From the NCBI GenBank assembly GCA_032124675.1, contig JAQBDA010000315.1, forward strand, positions 1-64,000: a stretch of DNA of 64,000 nt. Direction: 5' to 3'. Of this stretch, positions 9,176 to 16,890 are shown one piece after another. A model generated the notes under the pieces. The model was given only the letters and a program-made list of their open reading frames with translations. It searched no databases and had not been told where the DNA came from. This DNA comes from JAQBDA01 sp032124675 (lineage in GTDB: Bacteria; Chloroflexota; Anaerolineae; Anaerolineales; UBA4823). The stretch's first letter is position 1; each line of letters begins with the position of its first letter. The translations under genes and the position numbers were made by a program.

Positions 9176-10039
9176 CTACCAGTCGCTGCCTGTCTCGTAG
9201 CCTAATTTCAGCAGCAGGTCGCTGGTCTTCTCTTTGAACAGATCGATATTGCCCGGTGTGAAATGCTCACGCCAGTTGCCCGGTTTGCCTTTGCGGAAGG
9301 TGCCCGATTTCCGGGGTGAGACGGCTTTCTCCAGGGCATTGACTGCCTCCTGAGTCGGTATCCGGGGCGTGTGCCCGCGCTCTTCCAGGTAGCTCAAGAG
9401 ACTACTTAGGGCAGCAGAGCGGTTCAGGATCAGATCCTCGAAGCGCAGGCAGAGCACTTCCGGCTGCTCCAGCCAGCCCAGGTAGCCCTCATAGCGGCGG
9501 CTGATGGGGGTCAGCTCGGAGCCGGGCTGCTCCACACCATTGATAGCAGCGTTGATGCGCGCTTCCATGCTGTCCAGCTCTTGAGTATAGTAGCGGTGCA
9601 TCCAGTGGCTTAGGTGCATTTCGGTGGCGTAAAAAATGTGTGAGACGATCATATCGCGCGGGTCACGGTAGACGAATATCGTCGCCTGTCCGGGTCCGGC
9701 AAGGGTCGATATGAATGGTTCGTTGGCGCTGATATAGCCGTAGCCGATATCCCCCGGCAGCATGCGTAGAATATTATCCAATACTGCCGCCTCCGGGAGC
9801 TTGCTGTTATCCTCGGCCCGGTTGACCGGGGGGAAGCCCGGGTTGACGAAAGGACCCACCCAGGTCAGCCCTTGAAGCACCTGGATGATCAGGTGCGAGC
9901 CGGATTTTGGCATGGCATTGCCCAACACGCTGGGTGTCGAGGATAGGCTGTCGGCACCCCACCGTGCGGCCGCGGCGGCTCGCCTCGCCCGCCAGCGGGC
10001 GAGCTTGAGGCTGTGTTTAATAATGTAGTAAACTTTCAT
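9176..10039 (-). CDS. Sulfotransferase (PAPS-dependent), tandem paralogue
   Basis: A 287-residue sulfotransferase with NAMPKSGSHLIIQ (5'-PSB loop), FVYRDPRDMIVSH (3'-PB loop) and FRKGKPGNWREHF near the C-terminus. It is about as long as its neighbour at 8310-9167 and shares its internal landmarks, so the pair arose by duplication. Its ATG overlaps the stop of the DUF4910 gene by 4 bp (ATGA), which implies coupled translation. It probably sulfates a glycan made by this locus. Two diverged copies suggest two positions or two acceptors (inference). Confidence 0.92.
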   Translation of the reverse strand: MKVYYIIKHSLKLARWRARRAAAAARWGADSLSSTPSVLGNAMPKSGSHLIIQVLQGLTWVGPFVNPGFPPVNRAEDNSKLPEAAVLDNILRMLPGDIGYGYISANEPFISTLAGPGQATIFVYRDPRDMIVSHIFYATEMHLSHWMHRYYTQELDSMEARINAAINGVEQPGSELTPISRRYEGYLGWLEQPEVLCLRFEDLILNRSAALSSLLSYLEERGHTPRIPTQEAVNALEKAVSPRKSGTFRKGKPGNWREHFTPGNIDLFKEKTSDLLLKLGYETGSDW

Positions 10040-11364
10040 AGATCATAGCTTAACCGCACCAGCTTTTTATCTGCCAGCTGGTTGACCACCTCCCAGGCGG
10101 ATTGAAACGGGATCTCCAGCTCGGTAGCGATATCAGCAATGCTGCGCGTTCCATCGCAGTGGTCCATGATATCGAACAGGCGGCGGTGACCTGCCGGGTT
10201 GGTGCTGTGGTCGACCCAGATGCCGTACCCCGAGCAGAAGACCTCGCCCTTGAAATCGTTTACCGCGACCTGGTTCTTCTCCCAGGCATCGATCAGGCTC
10301 AAGACCAGGTCGCGCGAGACCTCCAGCCGCTCCTGGCTGACGATCTCCGGAGTATCCAGGCTGGAATGGTACTGCGGGTATGGCGGTCGCCCGGAGGCTT
10401 TGGGCGCCTCGACCCGCGAAAGCGACAGCATGGGCACGCGCACCCCGGGAGCATTGAACTGGCGTTCATCGTTATCGATGATGCCCCGGAACTCGCCCAG
10501 GTAGCTCTGCGGGTCGAGCTTGTGCAGGGCGCTTCGCAGGCAGCGGTCAGGCTGGCTCTCGGGCTGGAATGAACCCTGCAGAGCATGCGGCGAGTCGTTG
10601 CCCAGCATTTCTAGGAATAAGCCGCCAACCATCTTCGGGATTAAAGCCTCATTGTGGCTGAGATATGCCACCGAGCCGATCGTCTCGGGCAGGAATAAGA
10701 CCCGGTAGGTGTAATGGCGGGGCGGTCCGGCCAGCAGCGCCCGCGCCACTTCCACGCCTACCACCACGCCGGTCAGGTCATCGTTAGCCATCGCCGGGTG
10801 ATCCAGGTGGGCGGCGAGCACGAAAGACTCGTCGGTCTCGCCAGGGACCACAACTTCAGCTACTTTCAGCGTGCCTGGCTCGAAGCGGGTGCGGATGACA
10901 ACCTGGTAGGCATTATCCTGCAGAGAATCTCGCAGCTGCTGGGTTGTGCACAACCCCCAGTCGCGGTCGTAATACTTGAATGCGAACGGGATGGCGTCCG
11001 GAAGGTTTGGGTGCACATGCAGGTGGCGAAGCAGCTCATCCCGGCTGACCAGGCCAACATATGGCAGCGAGTATGAGACCACATGCAGGGGATGGTCGGC
11101 GTAATCGATCAGCCTTTCCCCTTCGAGCGTCTCTAGGTAGGCTTCCCGGCAGCTCCATTTCTCGGGTATGTGCCAGGTCCAGCAATTTTCACCGGTCGGG
11201 TATTCGTGGATGGTCATCGGCACTTCATCAGCCAGCCGGGACAGCGACCGGTCGAAATCCTCCGAGACAAGGTCGCGTTTCAGGTACCAGAGTTCGTTGA
11301 TCAGGTCAAGCATGTCAGTCATAATAGATTGTCCTATGGATAGTAAGATGTTGGGGTGAAGCAT
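10036..11364 (-). CDS. DUF4910 (formerly DUF2172) aminopeptidase-like protein with C-terminal winged helix
   Basis: A 442-residue protein. The central metallopeptidase-like region has LAAHLDHPAMANDDLTG (H186, D188, N/D194-196) and LPETIGS (E227), matching the zinc ligands and catalytic acid of M28-like DUF4910 proteins. Residues about 385-440 (DIMDHCDGTRSIADIATELEIP) form a small winged-helix-like tail seen in this family. ATG at 11364 is used; an in-frame ATG at 11322 is equally possible because neither has a good ribosome site. Its place after acyltransferase and amino acid:carrier-protein ligase genes suggests hydrolysis or transfer of an amide-linked group on a sugar, which is inference. 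Confidence 0.8.
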   Translation of the reverse strand: MLHPNILLSIGQSIMTDMLDLINELWYLKRDLVSEDFDRSLSRLADEVPMTIHEYPTGENCWTWHIPEKWSCREAYLETLEGERLIDYADHPLHVVSYSLPYVGLVSRDELLRHLHVHPNLPDAIPFAFKYYDRDWGLCTTQQLRDSLQDNAYQVVIRTRFEPGTLKVAEVVVPGETDESFVLAAHLDHPAMANDDLTGVVVGVEVARALLAGPPRHYTYRVLFLPETIGSVAYLSHNEALIPKMVGGLFLEMLGNDSPHALQGSFQPESQPDRCLRSALHKLDPQSYLGEFRGIIDNDERQFNAPGVRVPMLSLSRVEAPKASGRPPYPQYHSSLDTPEIVSQERLEVSRDLVLSLIDAWEKNQVAVNDFKGEVFCSGYGIWVDHSTNPAGHRRLFDIMDHCDGTRSIADIATELEIPFQSAWEVVNQLADKKLVRLSYDL

Positions 11365-11443
11365 TTACCGCTGCATTCCCATAAACCAGAAGCGGCGATC
11401 AGGCAAATGCTTCGCCCGTACCGGGGACAGCTGCGTATGAACT

Positions 11444-12298
11444 TCACCCGTTGACCGGGCGGTTTGTAACCAGCGACCAGGGGTCGTCAGCCAGGAATTC
11501 GTCCACTGCGGCCATGAAATCGACCAGCCGGCAAAGGGCGACATGCCCATAATTCAGCTTCACACTGGACCACAGACCGCGCTCCTGGAGGACTTCCTGC
11601 ACCGCGTACAGCTCGATTTTCGGGTCGATCTCCATGTCGCGCACGAACATGCGGTAGGTGCGCTCTTGCCATCCCCGGTCGGTCTTCACCTGCCCGGTGA
11701 AGTCTTTCCAATAGCGGTAAGGGACGGAGGCGCGCTGCTCGCAGTAATGCAGCATGGCGGTTGCCTGGATATCGGCGCCGAGCAGGAGCAGCTTGAAATC
11801 CAGATCCAGCATGCGCTCGAAGGGCGAACCGGGGTCGAAGGCAGAATGCGTGTCACGCCGGGCAAGGTCAGCGGCGTGCTGCCCCACAGCTGCCAGGGAC
11901 TGCATCGGATGTGGGCTGCGCTGTGCGAACGGGAGCTGGCGTACGTACTCAGAAAAGACGCCCATGCCTGCTGATGGCGTGCTCTGCGGGTCGTAGGCCT
12001 CGCCGCGGGCGAAGGCGAAGTTGAAGGTAGGTACGGCGACTGTACCAGTTTGGAGAGGGGAGATAGGAGCGGCGATTTGCGAATTAGGCGTTGCGAATTG
12101 CGAGTCAGAAGCGGCGAGGGGCGTGTCAGGGGATGGCTCACCTTCCAGGACGGCGTGTAGAGCCCAGTAGTAGATGCCGATGCCCCCCACCGGCTGCCCC
12201 AGGAACTGGATGGCAGAATGCACCAGCAGGCCATCGCCCTGGCGGACCCCGGCTGACTTCAGCGCGGCAGCGATCTGGTTCTGCGTCACAGGCTGCAT
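11444..12298 (-). CDS. AAC(3)-family N-acetyltransferase-like acyltransferase
   Basis: About 284 residues of the aminoglycoside 3-N-acetyltransferase superfamily: LKSAGVRQGDGLLVHSA at the N-terminus, VAVPTFNFAF, SPHPMQSLAAVG, LLLGADIQATAMLHYCEQRA and a C-terminal YGHVALCRLVDF. Relatives in polysaccharide loci N-acylate amino sugars. ATG at 12298 follows the stop of the GNAT gene by 4 bp; an earlier ATG at 12319 would overlap it. A 30-residue low-complexity stretch (about 12044-12139) replaces the usual short loop before VAVPTF and is made of a dispersed repeat. The acyl donor could be acetyl-CoA or the adjacent carrier protein (inference). Confidence 0.82.
   Translation of the reverse strand: MQPVTQNQIAAALKSAGVRQGDGLLVHSAIQFLGQPVGGIGIYYWALHAVLEGEPSPDTPLAASDSQFATPNSQIAAPISPLQTGTVAVPTFNFAFARGEAYDPQSTPSAGMGVFSEYVRQLPFAQRSPHPMQSLAAVGQHAADLARRDTHSAFDPGSPFERMLDLDFKLLLLGADIQATAMLHYCEQRASVPYRYWKDFTGQVKTDRGWQERTYRMFVRDMEIDPKIELYAVQEVLQERGLWSSVKLNYGHVALCRLVDFMAAVDEFLADDPWSLVTNRPVNG
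12050..12128. repeat. Dispersed GCGAAT...ATTGCGAGTCAG repeat inserted in frame in the AAC(3)-like gene
   Basis: The stretch holds GCGATTTGCGAATTAGG, then TTGCGAATTGCGAGTCAG. The same ATTGCGAGTCAG phrase and GGAG(A/T)TAGGAG lead occur in the spacer at 32253-32300. In the protein it codes for a Ser/Ala/Pro-rich segment that the family normally lacks. Confidence 0.6.
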
Positions 12299-12302
12299 CA
12301 GG

Positions 12303-12818
12303 CTACCCGGCGCCTCCATCTCCGTCAGGCTGCTCGTCTACGTACTCATCCCAAAGCAGGCGTCCCACGCGGAATTCAAGCTGGAAGCCCATCCGCTCAT
12401 ACAGCTTCCAGCTGGCCTCGTTATCTTTGAGCACCTGGATCTCGATCGAGTGCGCCCCTTGCTGGCGCATCCAATCGATCGCCAGCCGGGAGAGCCGGTC
12501 GCCGATGCCCATACGCCGGGCGCTGGCATCGATCCACATATCGCTCAGCTCACCTACCATTACCCCACCCATATATGACGGCACGCGCTTCAGCCGGCAG
12601 AGCATGAAGCCGACCACACGGTCGTCGACCTCAGCGATGAAGACATTGCTGAAGCGACCCAGCGTGCGCTGGAATGAGTCAAGCCATACCTCACCCACAT
12701 TCTCCGGGTGCGGCAGGCGGTAGCCCATCGAGTAGAAATATGTGTTTAGGTTCTCGTAGAACTCCAGCAGGACCGGCAGGTCGGATTCGGCAACCGTGCG
12801 GTAGGAGACGCTGCTCAT
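12303..12818 (-). CDS. GNAT family N-acetyltransferase
   Basis: A 171-residue GNAT protein starting MSSVSYRTVAESD. Motif A is RRMGIGDRLSRLAIDWM, following the strand GELSDMWID, and motif B is KDNEASWKLYERMGF. The start at 12818 is set by a 4-bp ATGA overlap with the stop of the amino acid:carrier-protein ligase (12815); the frame stays open further upstream but would lie wholly inside that gene. It transfers an acyl group from acyl-CoA to an amine. Packed between the ligase and the AAC(3)-like gene, it probably acts on the same amino sugar or amino acid, but the substrate is unknown. Confidence 0.88.
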   Translation of the reverse strand: MSSVSYRTVAESDLPVLLEFYENLNTYFYSMGYRLPHPENVGEVWLDSFQRTLGRFSNVFIAEVDDRVVGFMLCRLKRVPSYMGGVMVGELSDMWIDASARRMGIGDRLSRLAIDWMRQQGAHSIEIQVLKDNEASWKLYERMGFQLEFRVGRLLWDEYVDEQPDGDGGAG

Positions 12819-14005
12819 CTCACTGCCTCCTGTACTGCGGGCGGCCATCCCCCGGGGTCCAGACCGTATTGTGCCAGGAACGCGTAAGCCATGCGCTCCA
12901 GCCCAAAAGCCACACAGCCGGTGTGGGCCGGCGACCCGTCCGGCAAGGTGATATCCAGATGGCGCCCGAAGAAGTTCTGGTGGTAGTTGTACGACCCGAC
13001 CGCCAGGGTGGAGTCCTTGAAAGGCAGGCGGGCGCGGATCTCGAACTTGAGCTGGAAGGCACTCTGGAAGACCGTCTGCTTGCGGAACTCGCCGATGAAG
13101 AAGGGATCGGTAGCGCTCTCCACCCGGTAAGCCAGACCGATCTCTTCGAACACCTGGCGCATGTGCTTGCGGGCGGCTTCCCGGTTGTCGAGCACGAATT
13201 CCTTGGAGCCGACGAAGATCACTTCGCGCATGGTGAAATTCCACAAGCGCTCCAGAGAGGTCAGGTTGGTTGACTCATAACGGAAGCAGTTGCCAACCGC
13301 AGTGGCGGTGACCTGACCATCCGGGAGCGGTCTATCCGCCAGGGAGAAATATAGATGGTAGCAGACCGCCGGGGAGAGCAGCGCCTGGATGGGCGAGAAC
13401 GAGCCCTCCGGGGTGTTGAGCCCGTGCGCGTCACAGGCGGCGTGCTGAGCGAAGTGATCGATCACATCCAGGTCTTCGCGCAGGTGGGTGGCAAAGGTCA
13501 GCGAGTGCGGGAAGGCGCGGAAGTAGTTCACCCTTTCCAGATAACGGGCGGGGATCAGGGTCGGGAAGCGGTAGGGCTCGGCGCCAAACCTTCCTGCCAG
13601 GTCCAGAAAGCGACCTTCGAAGTATTCCATCACCCTGGTAAGGAGCGGGCCAAAGACGAAAATGCCCTGCGCCTCTTTGGATATCTGCCTGCTAGAGAGC
13701 AGTTCTGGATGCGGGTCGGTGTGGTATGGGACGGGGCGATCAAGGTAGTCTTCCAGCACCTGTATCTTGGGTTTCAAGGTCCCTTCAACCATCGTGGAGA
13801 CCACCCGCTGGACTTTGGCATCGATCTCCTCGCTTTGCTGCGCGGTAACCGGTTGGCTGAGAGCGAGGCTGATCAGGTCTCCTTCTGGAGAGACGCGGGC
13901 GCTGCGGATGCGCTCGTCGACGTAGGCCAGCTTGGACTGCACCTCACCGGTCAGGTAGCCGGGGATATCAATGGAAGGTCTGATATCGAGGCTGTTCTCA
14001 GGCAT
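12815..14005 (-). CDS. Amino acid--[acyl-carrier-protein] ligase (class II aaRS-like)
   Basis: A 396-residue homologue of class II seryl-tRNA synthetase without a tRNA-binding arm. Motif 2 is CFRYESTNLTSLERLWNF (about 240-257) and motif 3 is CVAFGLERMAYAF (364-376). Cys215, Glu261 and Cys364 are well placed for the Cys/Glu/Cys zinc site known from the amino acid:carrier-protein ligase family. Such enzymes activate small amino acids with ATP and load the phosphopantetheine arm of a carrier protein. That carrier is the gene just upstream, with an 8-bp overlap. ATG at 14005 has GAGGAGA 6 bp upstream, so it is preferred over TTG at 14020. Confidence 0.88.
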   Translation of the reverse strand: MPENSLDIRPSIDIPGYLTGEVQSKLAYVDERIRSARVSPEGDLISLALSQPVTAQQSEEIDAKVQRVVSTMVEGTLKPKIQVLEDYLDRPVPYHTDPHPELLSSRQISKEAQGIFVFGPLLTRVMEYFEGRFLDLAGRFGAEPYRFPTLIPARYLERVNYFRAFPHSLTFATHLREDLDVIDHFAQHAACDAHGLNTPEGSFSPIQALLSPAVCYHLYFSLADRPLPDGQVTATAVGNCFRYESTNLTSLERLWNFTMREVIFVGSKEFVLDNREAARKHMRQVFEEIGLAYRVESATDPFFIGEFRKQTVFQSAFQLKFEIRARLPFKDSTLAVGSYNYHQNFFGRHLDITLPDGSPAHTGCVAFGLERMAYAFLAQYGLDPGGWPPAVQEAVR

Positions 14006-14249
14006 GACCGTTCTCCTCAATATAGCTGCAGATCGCCGGAATGCTGGTCAGCTGTTCGATGGTGTCCGTGTTGATATCGATGCCAAACTGCGCCTCCAGC
14101 GCCATCATCACTTCCATATGTCCCATCGAATCCCACTGCGGCAGGTCGCCGAACGCCAGCTCTGGGGCTATCTGCTCAGGGGATATTCGCAGAGCTTCGC
14201 TGAGCGCAGCCTGCACGCGGGCGGTCAGAACCTGGGTATTAACGCTCAT
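13998..14249 (-). CDS. Acyl carrier protein (phosphopantetheine carrier)
   Basis: An 83-residue, acidic, four-helix carrier protein. The phosphopantetheine site is Ser41 in LPQWDSMGHMEVM, and the C-terminal half has FGIDINTDTIEQLTSIPAICSYI, typical of ACP/PCP domains. It is not beside fatty-acid genes. It overlaps the amino acid:carrier-protein ligase (8 bp) and the methyltransferase (4 bp, ATGA), so it is most likely the dedicated aminoacyl carrier of this module. The loaded amino acid and the final acceptor cannot be read from sequence. Confidence 0.92.
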   Translation of the reverse strand: MSVNTQVLTARVQAALSEALRISPEQIAPELAFGDLPQWDSMGHMEVMMALEAQFGIDINTDTIEQLTSIPAICSYIEENGHA

Positions 14250-15154
14250 ATGTTTTCCTTATCATCTATTTGCTCATTGGATTTTATTTTACAGACGCCC
14301 ACCGGCTGGTATTGGGGGGCCCATTTGCCCCACGGCATGCCGTTATCTCCAGACTGGCTGTAAAAAGAGGCCAGACCGTCGCGCAGCTCGGCACAATCGA
14401 CGAGCGCAGCGAACAGATCAGCATACCGGTCGTAGTTGGAGGGGGTGTCCGCGGGCAGCTTGAAACAGCGCCGCAGGCTCTGATCCGAATAGCACCAGCC
14501 ATGGGATGGCTCATGGTACCAATCCTGGTCGGAGGCTGCACCGAGAGTAGCCAGCAGCAGGCCACCGGGTTTCAGCACGCGCAGCAGCTCATCTACCACC
14601 AGCTCCAGGTCGTGGGGTGAGTTGTGTTCCAGGGCAGATACGGCGACGACCGCATCCAGTGAGCTGTCTGGGATATCGGTCAGCTTTTTTAAGTCCTGGT
14701 TGTAAACAACAACCTTGCCTAATGCCTGGTTCCCCTGCAGCGCGGCTGCCAGATCGCGCGCCTGGGAGGTGATTTTCGTCCTCAGTCTGCCGGGAGCGAG
14801 CATTCTCGCCTGGAGCATCTGACCGGTGGGCAGCAAGTCCTGCTCCCGCAACCCGCGGGTGCGGAATCTGCGCCGGAAGCGCAGCGGCAGATCGGCTCGG
14901 CTGGCGCGGTCCACACTGAGCACTTCTGCGCCATGCTCTGCCAGGTACCACTGCATCACGCCCGTCCCGGCACCGGCATCCATGATGCGCTTCCCGCCCG
15001 GCACCCCTAGCTGGCGGATGATCCAGGTCAGATCAAGCAGGTAGTGCCAGCCAAACTCAAGACTCAACGAGCGAGCGATCCGTTTCAGATCATCGACGGT
15101 TGGACGCTCTTCATCGAGCAGGGTGACCGGTAGGATTTCGATTTTATCTGGCAT
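14246..15154 (-). CDS. Class I SAM-dependent methyltransferase
   Basis: A 302-residue protein. The SAM-binding motif I is RIMDAGAGTGVMQWYLA (about 56-72), motif II is LSVDRAS, and the later DAVVAVSALEHNSPHDLELVVDELLRVLKPGG segment is diagnostic of class I methyltransferases. It probably methylates a sugar or its aminoacyl substituent. The stop overlaps the ATG of the carrier protein by 4 bp. A 26-bp spacer without clear signals separates it from the KpsS-like gene upstream. The acceptor is unknown. Confidence 0.88.
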   Translation of the reverse strand: MPDKIEILPVTLLDEERPTVDDLKRIARSLSLEFGWHYLLDLTWIIRQLGVPGGKRIMDAGAGTGVMQWYLAEHGAEVLSVDRASRADLPLRFRRRFRTRGLREQDLLPTGQMLQARMLAPGRLRTKITSQARDLAAALQGNQALGKVVVYNQDLKKLTDIPDSSLDAVVAVSALEHNSPHDLELVVDELLRVLKPGGLLLATLGAASDQDWYHEPSHGWCYSDQSLRRCFKLPADTPSNYDRYADLFAALVDCAELRDGLASFYSQSGDNGMPWGKWAPQYQPVGVCKIKSNEQIDDKENI

Positions 15155-15180
15155 AGATTCTGGGGGTCAGCCTTGATCTC

Positions 15181-16857
15181 TTACGCTTCGGGCATCAGGA
15201 ACGGCTCGCCCATGGTGATGCCATCCACCAGGATGCGCATGGTGGTGGAATTTTCTGGCAGGAGCTGCTGCCAGCTGAAGCGGCGCAGGTGGATGAAGCC
15301 CATGCGCGGTGCGGCCTGGATGTAATCATCCAGGGGGAGCGAGGCACGGTAGAGCTGGTAGTAGAGGAACCGGCGGGCATTGCGCCGGAACTCCGGCGGT
15401 GCCTGGAGAGAATCTGCCTGGAGGAATTTCTCCGCCCGGTGCGTGAACTCCGCGATGCTCTGAGGGAAGGTGACAATCGGGTATTGAGTGTAGCGCGCCT
15501 TCCCGCCGCACAGCACGCTGGCGCCCATCAACGCTGCCTCCATCCCGATAGAGGAGTTGTAGACGATGACGAACTTGGCGCGCTGTATCAGTTCGTAGGA
15601 GCTGATGAATTCCTGCGGGTCGATGAAGACCACATTGGGCAGGCTGTCAACCTGGTTGTCCTGCACCCACTGGCTCACGCTCTCATTGCTCAGCTTGCGC
15701 GTCCCGGCGCGCAGCTCATCCGGGTGAGCGCGTATGACGAACAGCGTCTCCGGGTGGGTGCGGAAGATGTCCAGCAGAACATCCAGCCAGGCGAACATAT
15801 TGTTGAAGATCACATTGGCATGCACCTGGCTGGTGTCGTAGACTACGTTGGTAAACACCGGTACGACCTGGTCGAACTGGGCGGCTTTGCGTAGTAGTCC
15901 CTCGTCCAGGCCGCGCATCTCCGGCCAGAACTGGATGCCTGCCATGCTGAACTTGCCCTGGAAGCGCTTCTCCAGATACGCATCCAGGCGGGCATTCTGC
16001 TCGTCATCCAGGTCGAAGCTTTCCGGAATGTCGAGCGGGTACGCAGTTGGCTCGCCTTCGGTGAAAAATGTCGAATACTGTTGGAAGCCAACTTCGTGGG
16101 CAACAGGACGCACGCCCATCTGCCGGGCGGTCCAACGAGCGGCTGCCTCCGGGTAGAGCGCGCCGTTGAAGATCACCGCCGTTTGCGGCTGCACCTGTTC
16201 CAATAGGCTTGCGAACTCCACCACGACCCGGTAAGCCGAAAGAATGTACTGGCGCAGCAGGTAGCGGGTGGGTTCGTCATCCGGCAGCGTGTGGCGGCGC
16301 AGCGCCCAGCGGATGGAGGGCAGGATGAGCGAGCCAAGGGGCACCGGGGGCAGGGATGAAGGGGGTAGGGGCGTAGGGGTAAGGGATGGATCGAGCGGTA
16401 TGGTGTACGTGAAGCGGCTCAATTCTTCCACATTCAACCCCTGCAGGGCAGCTTCCAGGTACGGGTCAGGCTGGTAGCCGAATGTGCGTGCATCGGCACC
16501 GTGGTAGAAACGCTGCGATTGTGCCACACAGGTCTCACAGGGGGGTCTGGAAGTGTAATCAGCCCGGTCCGTGCCCAGCACGCAGGGCTGCAGCCCTGCC
16601 AGGCAGACGAAGTGCAACACAGGTACGCCCGACAGGCGCAGGCTCCAGCCTGCGAGCAGGGCGAAGGCCGCGTTAAGGCTCAGACCGGTCAGGCGGGTAG
16701 AGGCGTTGAAGATCACCACCGGAGGCTGGTCTGGATCTACCCAGGCATGCATGGCAACCTGGCGTGCCAGACCGGCAATTGTCCTGCGCTGCTGTAAGCT
16801 GTCGCCCTTCAGGCGCAGGCGGGTGATGAGAGATTGATTTTGCTGCATTTGGGTCAC
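15181..16857 (-). CDS. KpsS/LipA-like capsule polysaccharide biosynthesis protein
   Basis: A 558-residue soluble protein. The C-terminal half has VIRAHPDELRAG, NVVFIDPQEFISSYELIQRAKFVIVYNSSIGMEAALMGA and VLCGGKARY. These match the GT-B-like fold of capsule proteins related to KpsC/KpsS (PF05159), with the catalytic-type HP and the nucleotide-binding E..L.G region. It is a distant paralogue of the proteins at 41198-42814 and 27014-28441. Residues 157-176 are a Pro/Thr/Ser-rich repeat-derived linker (16330-16389). It probably adds a sugar to the exported glycan; family evidence is moderate. Confidence 0.65.
   Translation of the reverse strand: MTQMQQNQSLITRLRLKGDSLQQRRTIAGLARQVAMHAWVDPDQPPVVIFNASTRLTGLSLNAAFALLAGWSLRLSGVPVLHFVCLAGLQPCVLGTDRADYTSRPPCETCVAQSQRFYHGADARTFGYQPDPYLEAALQGLNVEELSRFTYTIPLDPSLTPTPLPPSSLPPVPLGSLILPSIRWALRRHTLPDDEPTRYLLRQYILSAYRVVVEFASLLEQVQPQTAVIFNGALYPEAAARWTARQMGVRPVAHEVGFQQYSTFFTEGEPTAYPLDIPESFDLDDEQNARLDAYLEKRFQGKFSMAGIQFWPEMRGLDEGLLRKAAQFDQVVPVFTNVVYDTSQVHANVIFNNMFAWLDVLLDIFRTHPETLFVIRAHPDELRAGTRKLSNESVSQWVQDNQVDSLPNVVFIDPQEFISSYELIQRAKFVIVYNSSIGMEAALMGASVLCGGKARYTQYPIVTFPQSIAEFTHRAEKFLQADSLQAPPEFRRNARRFLYYQLYRASLPLDDYIQAAPRMGFIHLRRFSWQQLLPENSTTMRILVDGITMGEPFLMPEA
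16330..16389. repeat. In-frame CCCCT-type low-complexity repeat in the KpsS-like gene
   Basis: The plus strand reads GGGGGCAGGG, GGGGGTAGGGG, CGTAGGGGTAAGGG. On the coding strand this gives Pro/Thr/Leu-rich residues 157-176, with no counterpart in the two paralogues of the window. Confidence 0.55.
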
Positions 16858-16890
16858 TGGGATGCGGATGGGGAGACCGTTTTATGCAAA

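Noticed and set aside
12819..13244. N-terminal extension of the GNAT frame
   Set aside because: The open frame continues upstream of 12818 but lies wholly inside the amino acid:carrier-protein ligase and reads as an off-frame, Arg/Pro-rich shadow.
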